DNA from: Anaeromyxobacter oryzisoli
GTDB lineage: Bacteria > Myxococcota > Myxococcia > Myxococcales > Anaeromyxobacteraceae
NCBI RefSeq assembly: GCF_022690765.1
Contig: NZ_JALCZA010000039.1
Span: forward strand, 1 to 43,532
DNA: 43,532 nt
Direction of reading: 5' to 3'
This document shows positions 43,013 through 43,532 of the stretch, in pieces. The notes beneath the pieces are model-generated. The model worked only from the letters and a program-made list of their open reading frames with translations, did not search any database and had not been told where the DNA came from. Numbering within the stretch: position 1 is the stretch's first letter; every line of letters begins with the position of its first letter. Both the position numbers and the translations under genes were made by a program.

Positions 43013-43532
43013 TGACGAACCCGAGGGCCCGCGCCGTCAGTTGGTCATGGCGTCTTGCGTCGAGCGTCGCGAGGCTCACGACGCCGTCGCCGAGCGGGGG
43101 GCACACGAGGACCGAGCAGCGCAGCCGTGCCCTGGAAGACCGGGGATTCATCAACTCTGCGCTCGAAGAGCAGGGCCGGTCGAATAGGGACCTTGCAGAC
43201 GAACGCCCCTGAATGACGAGCGGTCTGGGCTCGGGAAGATGGAGAGGCCGGGGCGCCGCAGTGCATGGGAACCCGCCTGCGCAAGATCGGCCTCGAAGAA
43301 ACCCGCGTTTCACCGATAGCGATACGAGCTTCCGCCGGCACCATGGTTCGAGTAGCCCGACGGCTTCACGATGAGCGTTGGGCCGCAGCCCTTTCGCGGG
43401 AACCCCAGTTTCACCATTCGGCGGTTGACGCATTTTCCGGTGGGTGACGCTTCGCGAGCCCGGATCGTCCGAGAAGGCCTCTCTCGCAGCGCTTGGCGGG
43501 CACCGTGCGCCGCGAGTCCGCGCGGTCCCGAT
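43013..43532. other. Terminal region without a convincing gene
   Basis: No frame here has a clear start, ribosome site or recognisable domain. GC content is somewhat lower than elsewhere. On the minus strand just beyond the MaoC pair, a segment ending LATLDARRHDQLTARALGF vaguely recalls the C-terminus of a PIN-domain toxin, perhaps a decayed remnant. Nothing else is seen. Confidence 0.4.

Noticed and set aside
43002-43433. A 143-residue minus-strand frame at the right end
   Set aside because: Its N-terminal two thirds look like random sequence, and only the last 25 residues faintly resemble a PIN domain, so it was not called as a gene.

Overview
The window is very GC-rich DNA with strong G/C bias at third codon positions. 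It is densely packed with genes, and many neighbouring genes overlap by an ATGA or GTGA. The gene content suggests a myxobacterium (Myxococcota), most likely Anaeromyxobacter-like: a Myxococcus-type exopolysaccharide export operon, an NtrC-family regulator beside it, a small multihaem cytochrome c, and a non-flagellar MotA/MotB-type motor. The organism assignment is inference from composition and content; no marker gene was compared.

Bases 1-9966 (minus strand) hold a polysaccharide synthesis and export operon. In order of transcription it encodes a short OPX lipoprotein, an outer-membrane beta-barrel, a Wzz-like co-polymerase, a BY-kinase-like ATPase, a polyprenyl-phosphate sugar transferase, a YvcK/CofD-like protein, and a DegT-type aminotransferase between two FemAB/CelD-like acyltransferases (the last cut by the window edge). 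Bases 10293-16920 hold a 63-residue membrane protein, a multi-hairpin intergenic repeat, a sigma-54 response regulator, a SpoIID-type protein with an expanding repeat linker, a HAMP membrane protein, a class IV aminotransferase and a small zinc-ribbon protein.

After tRNA-Lys, bases 17142-21596 (minus strand) encode the most unusual unit: a fusion of the FliF C-terminal periplasmic region and membrane anchor to FliG-like motor domains, a TPR-like protein, one MotA and two different MotB/OmpA proteins. No other flagellar gene is visible. The unit looks like a minimal rotor plus stator and has a TTCACC-type operator array upstream.

Bases 21874-25204 carry a secreted phosphatase/nuclease-like lipoprotein, cysK, a membrane fatty acid hydroxylase, and two tRNA-Glu genes with a truncated third copy. 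Bases 25300-34351 carry a TetR regulator divergent from an RND efflux operon, followed by a complete biotin ECF transporter (BioY, ATPase, T component) and a tiny membrane protein. A second copy of the hairpin repeat follows, expanded by G and C homopolymers.

Bases 34555-43012 are mostly housekeeping: secreted proteins of unknown role, metF, a GreB-like factor, a YtxH-type protein, engB, a tetrahaem cytochrome c, coaE, a fatty-acyl reductase-like SDR and two MaoC-type hot-dog proteins. The last 520 bases show no convincing gene.
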